A stretch of 64,000 bases of DNA from Mesonia sediminis (GCF_042684705.1 NZ_JBHULZ010000008.1:62001-126000), one strand, 5' to 3'. Shown: positions 25,225 through 34,041, counted from the first letter of the stretch. A program made the numbers and translations. Notes: a model not told the origin generated them from the sequence alone.

Positions 25225-25941
25225 ATGTTAGAAATTGTATTACTGGATGACGAACTTAAAGCCGTAAAAAGTCTGGAGTGGGAAATCGAAAATTATTGCC
25301 AAGGGGTAAATATATTAAAGACTTTCACCAACCCTAACGAGGCGCTTTTGTATCTAAAAAATCATACTCCAGATTGCTTATTCATCGATGTAGAGATGCC
25401 CCAGATGGATGGTCTCGAATTCATTAGCAAATTTCAAAGCCGTCAATTTGAAGTAGTTTTTGTAACGGCATATAGTCAATATGCCATAAAGGCCATAAAA
25501 GAAAGTGCTTTTGATTACCTGCTAAAGCCTATTGATACAGATGATTTGGTTTCTACTATCAATCGGTTAAAGTATAATAAAGAAAAGCAAAATCCCAGTG
25601 ATATTTTAGAAGAACGTCTAAACAATCAAAAAAGGGTTGCCATTCCCGTTGATGGAAAATTAGTTTTTATTGAACCACAGCAAATTGCCTATTGTAAAAG
25701 TGACGGTAATTATTGTCGTATTTATTTATGCGACGGTAATGAATTGTTTTTATCAAAAAAGCTAAAAGACATACAATGCCTTCTACCCGACAATCATTTT
25801 TTTAGGGTGCATAACAGCTACTTGGTAAATTTAGATCAAGTATGTGAGTTTGTAAAAGCCGAGGCTTATATCGTGCTTAAAAACAACATAAAAATTCCAG
25901 TCTCACGCAATAAAAAAGCCGATTTTCTCGATCGGGTATAG
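25225..25941 (+). CDS. LytTR-family response regulator
   Basis: A 238-residue two-component regulator. The receiver domain (about 1-120) has acidic residues DDE at 8-10, phosphoacceptor Asp55 in LFIDVEMPQMDG, Thr81 and Lys101 in LLKPID. The C-terminal LytTR DNA-binding domain (about 135-238) has the beta-rich RVAIPVDGKLVFIEPQQIAYCKSDGNYCRIY and FFRVHNSYLVNLDQV. The sensor kinase gene follows directly, 34 bases downstream. Targets are unknown; such pairs in Bacteroidota are often autoregulatory. Confidence 0.88.
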   Translation: MLEIVLLDDELKAVKSLEWEIENYCQGVNILKTFTNPNEALLYLKNHTPDCLFIDVEMPQMDGLEFISKFQSRQFEVVFVTAYSQYAIKAIKESAFDYLLKPIDTDDLVSTINRLKYNKEKQNPSDILEERLNNQKRVAIPVDGKLVFIEPQQIAYCKSDGNYCRIYLCDGNELFLSKKLKDIQCLLPDNHFFRVHNSYLVNLDQVCEFVKAEAYIVLKNNIKIPVSRNKKADFLDRV

Positions 25942-25975
25942 GCAGTGATTTATTTGTAATTTAATACGAGATATT

Positions 25976-28048
25976 TTGTCTTCAACAGCTCTCCAAACTT
26001 TATTTAATTTTGTAAAGGTTCTAAACCTTAAGCTATTATGTTTTATATGGATGAATATTTTGGTGAGTTTTAGTATTGGTCGAGCGCAAAATATGGATAC
26101 AGAGCTTTTTGTTCGAGCACCAGACAGCACCCAGGTACTCACTCTTATAAATCGTTCACGTGAATTGCATAAAAAAAAGCAACAAGACAGTTTAGAATTT
26201 GCCTTGGCACAGCAAGCCATACTTTTAGCTGAGCAACTAAACGACACCCTTTTAATGGCTCGAGCAAATGACAATTTAGGCTTGCTCTACCGCTACCATA
26301 AAAATTATTCTACCGCTTTTGCTTATCATCAACGAGCTTTTGAATGGATAGAAAATAAATCAGTTGACAAACTTTACAAGATGATTTTTGCCAACAATGC
26401 AGGAGTAGCTAGTCGATACAACCAGAAATATGCTACGGCAGTAGATTTTTATATGAAAGCCCTGCAGCTGGCCGAGGAGGAAGAAGACTTAAGAAATATA
26501 GCCATTGCAAGTAACGGGATTGGCAATGCTTTGAGTCAAATCCCGGGAAAACAAAAAGAAGCCTTGGCTTACTTCAACCGTTCTTTAAAAGCCGAACAAC
26601 AACGCGGTAATAAGCTGGGTACAGCCATGAATTATTTATCGATTGCTGATTATCATATCGAAACTGAAAATTATGTTTTAGCCAAATCTTACCTTAACCG
26701 CTTACTGCGTATCAATCAAGAAATGAACAGCGTTTTTGGATTGGCTATCGCTTATGAGTATTTGGGGCTAACCTATCTTAAGGAAAACAAAAATCTTACT
26801 CAAGCAGTGATTTACTATAAAAAAGCGCTTGCGGGTTATGTTCAACTTGAAAACAGCCATAAAGAAGCAGAAGTACTGCATCAATTAGGGCATACTTTTT
26901 TAAATAGAAAAAATTACACCCAAGCCAGTAATTATATACAACAATCGCAAAAATTGGCCACGACAAACAAGCAAACCGCTGTTTTGCAAGGTAATCATGA
27001 GCTATTGGCGCAATTGCACGAAGAACAAACCAAATTTGCCGATGCCTTGAAACACTATAAATGGGCGCAAGCTTACGCCGATAGTTTAAAAATACATGAG
27101 CAAAATGTTAAAATAGATGCCCTGACCAAACAGTATAACTTGGCTAAAAAGGAAAATGAAATTGCGCTATTAAAAAAAGATAAAGCCCTGCAAGCTGTTA
27201 AACTGGCTAATCAAAATGAATTGCTTGCTAGGCGTAACCTCATCAGTTTTTTTCTAGGGATTAGTTTGCTTTTAATACTTATTATTTTGTATTTGCAATA
27301 CCGTAATTACAAAGAAAGAAAAACCACCAATACCAGAATTAATCAAGAAGAGAAAGAAAAACTAAATGCAATTTACGAACGTAATTTAGCTCAAGCCGAA
27401 ATACTAGTTACGCGGTTAAGGGTAAATCCGCATTTTTTATTCAATAGTTTAAACGCTATCACTTATTTAATTCAAATCAAGCAAAATGAAAAAGCAATAA
27501 AGTACCTAAAATTATTCAGCAGGTATACCCGTATGGTTCTCGAAACTTCAAAACAACACGTTATTTCATTACCCGAAGAACTTAAACTGGCCAACTACTA
27601 CCTACAACTAGAAGAAAATCGCTTTGAACAAGACTTAGAAATCCTGTTTATTGGTGACAATAATCCAGAAATTCAAGAAGTTAAGATACCACCGCTTTTG
27701 TTACAGCCTTTTTTAGAAAATGCTATTTGGCATGGCTTAATGCTCAGTGATAAAAAAAAGAAAAAAATAAGTGTAAACATCAATCACAACACAACAAAAA
27801 CCAGCATAAGTATTACCGATAACGGAATAGGTCGTCAACCCAAACCCAGTTCACAGAAAAAACACAAAAGTATGGGCGTTTCTATCATAAAAGAACGAAT
27901 AGAATTATATAACAAATCCTTTCAAGGGGAAATCACTTATAAGATAGTCGATTTGAAAGATGAACAACAAGCACCGCAAGGCACCCAAGTTATTTTAAGC
28001 ATTTATCCGCAAAAGAAAACTGAAAAGAATATCGCTTTCGCGGAATAA
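25976..28048 (+). CDS. TPR-containing sensor histidine kinase (LytS/YehU type)
   Basis: The protein has an N-terminal hydrophobic signal, then about 400 residues of TPR repeats, probably periplasmic, a coiled-coil (near 385-410), one membrane helix (about 420-440), a His_kinase domain with LRVNPHFLFNSLNAI and an ATPase domain with NAIWHGLM and ITDNGIGR. This is the usual partner for LytTR regulators. The frame begins with TTG at 25976; an ATG 25 codons later (26051) would leave a short signal peptide, so the true start is uncertain. The TPR region likely senses a protein or peptide. The last codons carry the recurring CGCTTTCGCGGAA motif. Confidence 0.87.
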   Translation: MSSTALQTLFNFVKVLNLKLLCFIWMNILVSFSIGRAQNMDTELFVRAPDSTQVLTLINRSRELHKKKQQDSLEFALAQQAILLAEQLNDTLLMARANDNLGLLYRYHKNYSTAFAYHQRAFEWIENKSVDKLYKMIFANNAGVASRYNQKYATAVDFYMKALQLAEEEEDLRNIAIASNGIGNALSQIPGKQKEALAYFNRSLKAEQQRGNKLGTAMNYLSIADYHIETENYVLAKSYLNRLLRINQEMNSVFGLAIAYEYLGLTYLKENKNLTQAVIYYKKALAGYVQLENSHKEAEVLHQLGHTFLNRKNYTQASNYIQQSQKLATTNKQTAVLQGNHELLAQLHEEQTKFADALKHYKWAQAYADSLKIHEQNVKIDALTKQYNLAKKENEIALLKKDKALQAVKLANQNELLARRNLISFFLGISLLLILIILYLQYRNYKERKTTNTRINQEEKEKLNAIYERNLAQAEILVTRLRVNPHFLFNSLNAITYLIQIKQNEKAIKYLKLFSRYTRMVLETSKQHVISLPEELKLANYYLQLEENRFEQDLEILFIGDNNPEIQEVKIPPLLLQPFLENAIWHGLMLSDKKKKKISVNINHNTTKTSISITDNGIGRQPKPSSQKKHKSMGVSIIKERIELYNKSFQGEITYKIVDLKDEQQAPQGTQVILSIYPQKKTEKNIAFAE

Positions 28049-28086
28049 AATTCGAACGAAGCCTCTCAGCTACTAAAAATCTTACT

Positions 28087-28094
28087 TACTTTTG
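28087..28094 (+). promoter_or_regulatory. -7 box for prmA
   Basis: TACTTTTG matches TAnnTTTG; the prmA ATG is 19 bases further on. Confidence 0.55.
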
Positions 28095-28112
28095 CACCAA
28101 ATATTGTAAACC

Positions 28113-28949
28113 ATGACTCCAACTTATATAGGATATTTCTTTCGGTTAGAACCCGTCCAACCGCTTGCCGAAATCTTGATTGCCCAGCTTAACGAATTAG
28201 GTTTTGATAGTTTTGTTGAAACCGAAACGGGATTAGAGGCTTATATAGAGAAATCTCTGCATCAACCCGAGGCAGTTAAAGAATTATACATTTTTCAAAA
28301 TCCTGATTTTAAGATAGACTTTGAAGTTAAGGAAATTGAACAGGTAAATTGGAATGAGGAGTGGGAACGAAATTTCCAGCCTATTTTAGTGGATGACATC
28401 TGCCAAATAAGAGCACCTTTTCATGCCAAACAAGAGACTACCTACGATATTATTATTGAACCTAAAATGTCTTTTGGTACGGGGCATCATGCCACCACTC
28501 ATATGATGGTACAACATTTATTGCAGCTCGATTGCACAAACAAAGTGGTTTTAGATATGGGCTGTGGCACAGGTATTCTTGCCATTTTGGCCGGTATGCG
28601 AGGTGCTACAGATATAACCGCTATAGATATAGACCATTGGTGCTATTTAAACACACAAGAAAATGTAGTTCGCAATAACTACCCGGCAATTAAAGTTTTT
28701 GAAGGAGACGCATCACTGCTCGGCTCTAAAAAATTCGATTTAATCATCGCCAATATCAACCGCAATATTCTTCTTCAAGATCTACCCATTTACGAAAAGG
28801 TATTGCTACAAGAGGGTATTATTTTATTAAGCGGCTTTTACATAGAAGATTTAAGTCTCATAAAAGAAAAATGCAATCAATTGGGACTGCAATACGTTAA
28901 CCACCACATAAAAGATAATTGGGTGGGGGCAAAATTTGTTAAAAATTAA
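28113..28949 (+). CDS. prmA: Ribosomal protein L11 methyltransferase
   Basis: PrmA trimethylates ribosomal protein L11 with S-adenosylmethionine. The 278-residue protein has an N-terminal L11-binding domain, the PrmA signature EPKMSFGTGHHATTHMM near 119-135, the SAM-binding loop VLDMGCGTGILAI near 146-158 and the catalytic-pocket NINRNILLQD. Length and order fit PrmA. It is followed closely by clpS, with 49 bases between, so the two probably share the prmA promoter. Confidence 0.93.
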   Translation: MTPTYIGYFFRLEPVQPLAEILIAQLNELGFDSFVETETGLEAYIEKSLHQPEAVKELYIFQNPDFKIDFEVKEIEQVNWNEEWERNFQPILVDDICQIRAPFHAKQETTYDIIIEPKMSFGTGHHATTHMMVQHLLQLDCTNKVVLDMGCGTGILAILAGMRGATDITAIDIDHWCYLNTQENVVRNNYPAIKVFEGDASLLGSKKFDLIIANINRNILLQDLPIYEKVLLQEGIILLSGFYIEDLSLIKEKCNQLGLQYVNHHIKDNWVGAKFVKN

Positions 28950-28998
28950 AATTTACATTCAAAATTATTTATTTTTGAAAGAAACAAGCTTAACAACT

Positions 28999-29274
28999 AT
29001 GAGTGTTCAGGAGGAAGTACTAGAAAAGAGTGCGACAGAAACCGCAGAAGAAGAACAGAACCAAATTATTGTTTTTAATGATGATGTCAACACTTTTGAC
29101 CATGTAATTGAAATGCTAATTAAGAGTTGTGATCACGATGCCCTACAAGCCGAGCAATGCACGCTTATTATTCATTATAAAGGAAAATGTGCCGTAAAAA
29201 CGGGAGATTATGAAGATTTAAAACCACGTTGTACTGCCTTACTAGAAGCGGGAATTAGTGCCGAAATCCAATAA
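28999..29274 (+). CDS. clpS: ATP-dependent Clp protease adaptor ClpS
   Basis: ClpS delivers N-degron substrates to ClpA- or ClpC-type unfoldases. I start it at 28999 (MSVQEEVLEKS), giving 91 residues; the frame runs 21 codons further upstream, but that part is AT-rich and unlike ClpS. The core IIVFNDDVNTFDHVIEMLIKSC binds the N-terminal residue of the substrate, with the NDD and the following T/V/M residues in place. The acidic N-terminal tail is normal. It is cytoplasmic. Confidence 0.9.
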   Translation: MSVQEEVLEKSATETAEEEQNQIIVFNDDVNTFDHVIEMLIKSCDHDALQAEQCTLIIHYKGKCAVKTGDYEDLKPRCTALLEAGISAEIQ

Positions 29275-29331
29275 TATAGAGTAGCCTCAACAGCCGGTTT
29301 GGTTTTTTTATTTTATGTTAAAAACCTAACT

Positions 29332-30036
29332 ATGGAAAAATTATTATTCTTTTCGTTTCTAGCTGGGGTAAGTGTTTTTATTGGCGGACTTCTAGCCTAT
29401 ATTTTTAATCATCACCTTAAAGACACCCCTATAAAATACGAGTTAAGCCATAGTTTTATGGCCTTTGGCTCAGGGATTATCCTATCGGCAGTAGCTTTAG
29501 TTTTAATTCCTAAAGGCCTTGAGGAGTTAGCGGTATGGCCGCTGGTTTTGACTTTCTTATCTGGTGCGCTCTGTTTTTTATTAATCGATTGGTATTTGAG
29601 TAAAAAAGGTGGTCAAACCGCTACTTTACTGGCAATGCTTATGGATTTTATACCAGAATCCATTGCTCTGGGAGCCGTTTTTGCATCACAGTCTCAAATG
29701 GCCAAATTACTTGCCGTCTTTATTGGTTTACAAAACTTACCCGAAGCCTTTAATGCTTTTAGAGACTTAACCCAAAGTGGATTTAGTACACGTAAAACTC
29801 TGCTGCTTTTCTTCTTTCTAAGTTTTTTTGGATTAGGTGGTGCTTTAGCAGGACATTTTATTTTAAGTGATTACCCTGATTTGACAGCTTATTTAATGAC
29901 CTTCGCTAGTGGCGGAATTTTATATCTTCTCGTACAAGATCTCATTCCTGAAAGTAAATTAAAAAACACTTACCTCCCAACGCTAGGGGCAATATTAGGA
30001 TTTTGCATTGGTATGATTGGTGAGAAAATAATTTAA
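29332..30036 (+). CDS. ZIP-family metal transporter
   Basis: A 234-residue inner-membrane protein starting MEKLLFFSFLAGVSVF; an in-frame ATG 11 codons earlier is less likely. About seven or eight hydrophobic segments are present. The ZIP metal-site helices appear as MDFIPESIALGAVF and LQNLPEAFNAFRDL, where the usual HN-x-PEG reads QNLPEA, so the first metal ligand histidine is replaced by glutamine. It may carry divalent metals such as zinc, but the altered motif makes the substrate doubtful. It converges with the TIGR03915-type gene, overlapping by 4 bases. Confidence 0.72.
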   Translation: MEKLLFFSFLAGVSVFIGGLLAYIFNHHLKDTPIKYELSHSFMAFGSGIILSAVALVLIPKGLEELAVWPLVLTFLSGALCFLLIDWYLSKKGGQTATLLAMLMDFIPESIALGAVFASQSQMAKLLAVFIGLQNLPEAFNAFRDLTQSGFSTRKTLLLFFFLSFFGLGGALAGHFILSDYPDLTAYLMTFASGGILYLLVQDLIPESKLKNTYLPTLGAILGFCIGMIGEKII

Positions 30037-30803
30037 TAATCCAATATATATTTTTCACTTAAGTATTTCCAATATCGTTTAGGAACGTGTTGAGTATGCA
30101 GTTTTTTATTGGCGCGTTCTTGAATATTGGTATGTTCAAAATAATTTTTCCATAATTTTTTATAGGCCACTTCATCTTCAGCTAACAAATCTGGTGGCGT
30201 ACTATGCAAGAAAGTATTTACCGATGGCAAGTGCACATGCCTTAAGGATTCTAAATCGTATAACAAACCATAATCACGTTTTATATCATAGATACACCAT
30301 TCTTGATCGGCATAACGGGTTTTAAAATGCTTGGCATTTAGGGGTAACACATTAAAATCGGGAGCTATTCGCGCGAAGTATAGACCGTTTGCCGTTTTTT
30401 CGAAACGTACAAATGCATCCATACGATGCTTTTCTCTCCCTATCATTTTATTAATCTTTTGCAATTGTATTACTGCATCTCTACTAAAGTCATTTTTACC
30501 ACTATGCTTATCAACCATCAATTGGCGTATATAAGCAAGTATTAACTGGGGCACCTCAGCCAACTCGCTCAAAAAGCATCGGTATAACCAAGTAAGGTCG
30601 CTTTTACCGCCATATTTAATAATTCCCTTTGCCACACGGGCGGCTTTTTCTTGATCTGTGCTTACCCATATTTCTTCATCAAAAAAAGATGCAGCATGGT
30701 TGTTTTGCCCCATCAGTTTTACATCTTTCAATCTTAAATGAAACACCTCAAAAATGGCAGATAACAAACCTTCAAAGCTATGATCAAATAGCACAATTTT
30801 CAT
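30033..30803 (-). CDS. TIGR03915-family putative DNA-repair protein, partner of a radical SAM enzyme
   Basis: The 256-residue protein (ATG at 30803, MKIVLFDHSFEGLLSA; the frame opens with TTG three codons earlier) matches what I know of TIGR03915, a family found beside the radical SAM DNA-modification/repair enzymes of TIGR03916. The FDHSFEGLLSAIFEVF start, RMDAFVRFEKTANGLYFARI and DFNVLPLNAKHFKTRYADQEW, and DLIYD-type residues are typical. In many bacteria this domain is fused to a uracil-DNA-glycosylase-like domain; here it stands alone. It begins 1 base after the radical SAM gene ends. The biochemical role is unknown. Confidence 0.8.
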   Translation of the reverse strand: MKIVLFDHSFEGLLSAIFEVFHLRLKDVKLMGQNNHAASFFDEEIWVSTDQEKAARVAKGIIKYGGKSDLTWLYRCFLSELAEVPQLILAYIRQLMVDKHSGKNDFSRDAVIQLQKINKMIGREKHRMDAFVRFEKTANGLYFARIAPDFNVLPLNAKHFKTRYADQEWCIYDIKRDYGLLYDLESLRHVHLPSVNTFLHSTPPDLLAEDEVAYKKLWKNYFEHTNIQERANKKLHTQHVPKRYWKYLSEKYILDY

Positions 30804-30804
30804 T

Positions 30805-32067
30805 TTATTCAAATAAATTTAATTGTGAATTAAACAATGGCTTGTATTTGCTTTTTCCTTGAGTAAGTATATTTGATTTTATTTGTTGCGCACTCATATC
30901 GGCCTTTAGAAAATCACGAGAGTCGCATACCATAAAATATTGCGCTCGATTCAAAGCAATACCCATTTTCTTTAGGTGCTGCCATCCTAGTTTCCGGTAC
31001 TTTCTGGCTTGCAGAATCTTGTAAACAGACTTTAGTCCCACACCAGGTATGCGCGCGAGTTGTTGTTTATCGGCTTTGTTTATATCTACAGGAAAAAGAT
31101 GTAAATTTCGTAAGGCCCAACTTAATTTTGGGTCTATATCACTATCTAAGTTAGGATGTTTCTGATTTAATAACTCATCGATTGAAAAGCCGTAAAATCT
31201 TAGTAACCAATCGGTTTGATAAAGTCGGTTCTCTCTAAGCATGGGCACCTCTGTACCAATTGCGGGAAGTCGAGAATCATAAGAAATAGGAACGTACCCC
31301 GAGTAATACACCCTTTTCATTTTATACTTTTTATAAAGATGAGCAGCAGTATACATAATTTGGGCATCGGTTTCATTGGTAGCCCCTACAATCATTTGCG
31401 TACTTTGCCCCGCTGGTGCATATACCGGCGTACTTTTAATCAGTTTTTTTTCAGATTTATACTTAACAATCTCATTACGCACCTTTTTCATGGGTTTTAA
31501 AAAATCTTCGCGGTTTTTTTCGGGAGCCAGTAATTTTAACCCATTTTGAGTAGGAATCTCTATATTTACCGAAAGTCGATCGGCATACAAGCCTGCCTCA
31601 TACATCAAATCATCACTCGCCCCAGGAATAGATTTTAAGTGAATATAGCCGTTGAAGTTTTCTTCTAACCGCAATTTTTTAGCTACCAAGATGAGGCGTT
31701 CCATCGTATAATCTGCATTTTTAAAAATACCTGAACTTAAAAAAAGTCCTTCAATATAATTGCGCCTATAGAAATTGATTGTTAAATCGACTACTTCTTG
31801 TACTTTAAAAGCCGCCCGTTTAATGTCATTGCTTTTTCGCGTTACACAGTAAGCACAGTCGAAAATACAATGATTAGTAAGCAAAATCTTCAACAATGAA
31901 ACGCACCGACCATCGGCCGTATAGGTATGGCATATTCCCATTCCACTTGAATTGCCTAAACCTTTTTTCTTGTTGGTTCGTTTGCTACCACTACTTGAAC
32001 AAGAAACATCATATTTAGCTGCATCGGCTAGTATGCTAAGTTTTTCTTTGATTCTATCAAAATTCAT
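30805..32067 (-). CDS. Putative DNA modification/repair radical SAM protein (TIGR03916 type)
   Basis: The 420-residue protein has the radical SAM cluster motif NHCIFDCAYC, with iron-sulfur ligands Cys67, Cys71 and Cys74 (CxxxCxxC), in a barrel spanning about 50-300. A helix-hairpin-helix near 340-360 (LARIPGVGLKSVYKIL) suggests DNA binding. Cys46 and Cys55 just before the motif are also conserved in appearance (GICHTYTADGRCVSLLK). It is first in an operon with the TIGR03915-type gene and divergent from a LexA-like repressor. A DNA-lesion repair or base-modification reaction is proposed for the family but unproven. Confidence 0.85.
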   Translation of the reverse strand: MNFDRIKEKLSILADAAKYDVSCSSSGSKRTNKKKGLGNSSGMGICHTYTADGRCVSLLKILLTNHCIFDCAYCVTRKSNDIKRAAFKVQEVVDLTINFYRRNYIEGLFLSSGIFKNADYTMERLILVAKKLRLEENFNGYIHLKSIPGASDDLMYEAGLYADRLSVNIEIPTQNGLKLLAPEKNREDFLKPMKKVRNEIVKYKSEKKLIKSTPVYAPAGQSTQMIVGATNETDAQIMYTAAHLYKKYKMKRVYYSGYVPISYDSRLPAIGTEVPMLRENRLYQTDWLLRFYGFSIDELLNQKHPNLDSDIDPKLSWALRNLHLFPVDINKADKQQLARIPGVGLKSVYKILQARKYRKLGWQHLKKMGIALNRAQYFMVCDSRDFLKADMSAQQIKSNILTQGKSKYKPLFNSQLNLFE

Positions 32068-32083
32068 TTATATGGATTTTATA

Positions 32084-32091
32084 CAAATTTA
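32084..32091 (-). promoter_or_regulatory. -7 box for the radical SAM operon
   Basis: On the minus strand this reads TAAATTTG, a full TAnnTTTG match, 16 bases before the radical SAM ATG. The palindrome at 32091-32105 abuts it. Confidence 0.55.
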
Positions 32092-32168
32092 CGGATTAAA
32101 TCCGTTTAAACGGAAATAAACCGAATAAGTTTTGGAAAATATCCGCCAAATAATGTATATTTGGATAT
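32091..32168. promoter_or_regulatory. Clustered palindromes, candidate operators of the LexA-like repressor
   Basis: Three symmetric elements fill the divergent gap: ACGGATTAAATCCGT (32091-32105), TCCGTTTAAACGGA (32101-32114, a perfect 14-bp palindrome overlapping the first) and an inverted repeat with ATATCC...CCAAAT on the left and ATTTGGATAT on the right (32139-32168). All contain an ATCC or TCCG-type half-site. They overlap the promoters of both genes, as expected for operators of the adjacent repressor; binding is inferred. Confidence 0.55.
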
Positions 32169-32928
32169 GGAATTACCAATAGAAATACGTCGATTTAAAG
32201 AAATTAGAGAAGAGCAAGGCGCAACTCAAGCCGAGTTTGCTTCCCTTTTAGGTGTTAAAACCTCAACTGCCGATATTGAACGCGGTCGAACTAAGCTTAG
32301 CGGAAGTGTAGTAATGGAGTTACTCAAGCAGTTTAGTATAAACCCTTTATGGTTGTTTGGTGAAAGCAATCAAAAGCGTTTGCCTCTGCATCGAGTAGAT
32401 ACCATGCCAAAGGTAATTAGCCTTAATTCTGAGGAAAATGAAAACATTGTAATGGTAAACCAAAAAGCTGCTGCAGGTTACCCTCATAATGTTCAAGATG
32501 TTGATTGGTATAGACAATTACCTGCATTTGATATGCCGCTTCCTCAATTTAGAAATGCAACTTATAGAGGGTTTCAAATAGAAGGAGATAGTATGCTGCC
32601 CAATTTTAGACCAGATGAGTGGGTGTTGGCCAAGGCAGTACCAAGTATAAGTGATGCCAATGACCACCGTGTGTATGTGGTGGTAATGTATGATAGTGTA
32701 GTGGTAAAAAAGTTGCATAAGTTAGCGGATCCTAGCCGTGTTCGATTAATTTCTTTTAATGACGAGTATCCTGCCTTTGAAGTAAATGTAGCTGAAATTC
32801 AGGAATTATGGCAAGTCAATTCTAAACTTACTTTTAATCTAGATGCCAACTCAGACAATGGCATTTTGCGGGAATTGCAGGCTTCGATGCAAGAACTAAA
32901 AAATAAAATCAATAGTTTAAATAAGTAG
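32167..32928 (+). CDS. XRE-S24 (LexA-like) self-cleaving transcriptional repressor
   Basis: The 253-residue protein has an N-terminal helix-turn-helix of the XRE type (about 5-65) and a C-terminal S24 peptidase domain. The LexA-style features are all present: an Ala-Gly cleavage site in KAAAGYP (A103-G104), nucleophile Ser142 in EGDSMLP and general base Lys181 in VVVKKLHK. It should therefore cut itself when RecA is activated by DNA damage. The ATG at 32167 was preferred to a TTG two codons upstream. It is divergent from the radical SAM repair operon, which is its most likely target, together with itself. Confidence 0.86.
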   Translation: MELPIEIRRFKEIREEQGATQAEFASLLGVKTSTADIERGRTKLSGSVVMELLKQFSINPLWLFGESNQKRLPLHRVDTMPKVISLNSEENENIVMVNQKAAAGYPHNVQDVDWYRQLPAFDMPLPQFRNATYRGFQIEGDSMLPNFRPDEWVLAKAVPSISDANDHRVYVVVMYDSVVVKKLHKLADPSRVRLISFNDEYPAFEVNVAEIQELWQVNSKLTFNLDANSDNGILRELQASMQELKNKINSLNK

Positions 32929-32955
32929 AAAAACCCGGTATCTCACCAGGTTTTA
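32929..32955. terminator. Bidirectional terminator between the repressor and the OmpW-like gene
   Basis: A hairpin AAAACC-x-GGT / ACC-x-GGTTTT with one internal mismatch and a loop of about 5 bases, lying between two convergent genes. Confidence 0.6.
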
Positions 32956-32974
32956 TCTATCTATTTACTTTAAA

Positions 32975-33628
32975 TTATAATTTATATCCTACACCAAATC
33001 CTATTAACCAAGGATTAATATCAACATCTGCCCCAACAGTTGCCCCTAGTGCACTGGTAGCGTCTACCTCTACATCTGTATTTAAAAATAATTTTTTGAC
33101 ATCTAAATTTAGAAACCAATTATTATTTAAGGTATAATCTAGACCCAATTGTAAGGCGAAACTAACATTGTTATCATAGGTTAAATTATCGGCAACAGGA
33201 CCTTCGTCTTCTCCATAAAATATGGTATAATTAATCCCTGCCCCCAAATAGGGCTTGAAATTACCATTGTAGAAGTGATATTGAGCGGTTAAAGTAGGTG
33301 GCAATAACCATACTGAACCTAAATCTATTTCTCCAACAGCCGTATTAATCGCCGAGACCTCGTGTTTGGTCGTCCCTAAAATTAATTCCGCTGCAATATT
33401 CTTAGTAAAGAAATAAGTGATATCCAATTCTGGAATTACTGTTGTTGAAATGTCAACATCTCCACCAATAGCCTCGATATTGGCACTTTCATCTGGAGTA
33501 ACTACGACACCCCTAAGCCTAAATTGCCATTTAGAATAATCGGTTTGCTCATTTTTTGAGATTTCTTGTGCTTGACCCACAAACGGTACGAGCATAGCCA
33601 CTAATAATGCTAAAACTACCTTTTTCAT
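32975..33628 (-). CDS. OmpW-family outer-membrane protein
   Basis: The 217-residue protein has a signal peptide cut after VGQAQ (about residue 21) and an eight-stranded beta-barrel pattern ending in GFGVGYKL. WQFRLRGVVVTPDES near the mature start, PELDITYFFTKNIAAELILG and YKPYLGAGINYT-like FKPYLGAGINYTIFY are OmpW signatures. OmpW proteins form narrow hydrophobic channels in the outer membrane. It stands alone, with a 400-base AT-rich leader region. Confidence 0.9.
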   Translation of the reverse strand: MKKVVLALLVAMLVPFVGQAQEISKNEQTDYSKWQFRLRGVVVTPDESANIEAIGGDVDISTTVIPELDITYFFTKNIAAELILGTTKHEVSAINTAVGEIDLGSVWLLPPTLTAQYHFYNGNFKPYLGAGINYTIFYGEDEGPVADNLTYDNNVSFALQLGLDYTLNNNWFLNLDVKKLFLNTDVEVDATSALGATVGADVDINPWLIGFGVGYKL

Positions 33629-33994
33629 AATTAATAGTATTTAAAATTAGAATTTATTTGTTATTTATTAGCAAATTTAGTTTTAGTTTAAAGTGATAAA
33701 AATGACTTAAATCAGCCTTATCTTAAGCCCTATCTCAATAATTTTATTTGCTTTAAATCACAAAGGATTAAAAAATAAAAAAACAGAATAGTTTTATCTT
33801 ATAGCTTTATCAACCCAAACTATAAGATTTTAATTTTCAAAAACTTACAGCAAGCATAGTTATAAATACGTATCAATTTATCTTTCAAAAAAATCTACAC
33901 CAGTTTTTAACTTGATTAAAGTTAGCATTTAGAAGTAAAAAATCATCTCAATAAATTTCTCTTATTTTTTTAAATAGTGACTTTTGTCATAAAA
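33629..33994. other. AT-rich intergenic region upstream of the OmpW-like gene
   Basis: About 365 bases hold no gene that I can support. A 9-bp inverted repeat ATCTTATAG / CTATAAGAT with a 15-base loop lies at 33796-33828. The remainder is AT-rich leader and promoter sequence for the OmpW-like gene. Confidence 0.5.
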
Positions 33995-34018
33995 AAACTG
34001 CTCACAATGGAGCAGTTT
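33995..34018 (-). terminator. tpiA terminator
   Basis: The 9-bp stem AAACTGCTC / GAGCAGTTT with a 6-base loop is followed on the minus strand by a run of seven T residues. Confidence 0.85.
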
Positions 34019-34041
34019 CAAAATATTGATGCTCGAAAACA

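Noticed and set aside
25903..26274. 123-codon minus-strand frame across the response regulator/kinase junction
   Set aside because: It overlaps two well-supported genes on the other strand and has a cysteine- and serine-rich shadow composition.
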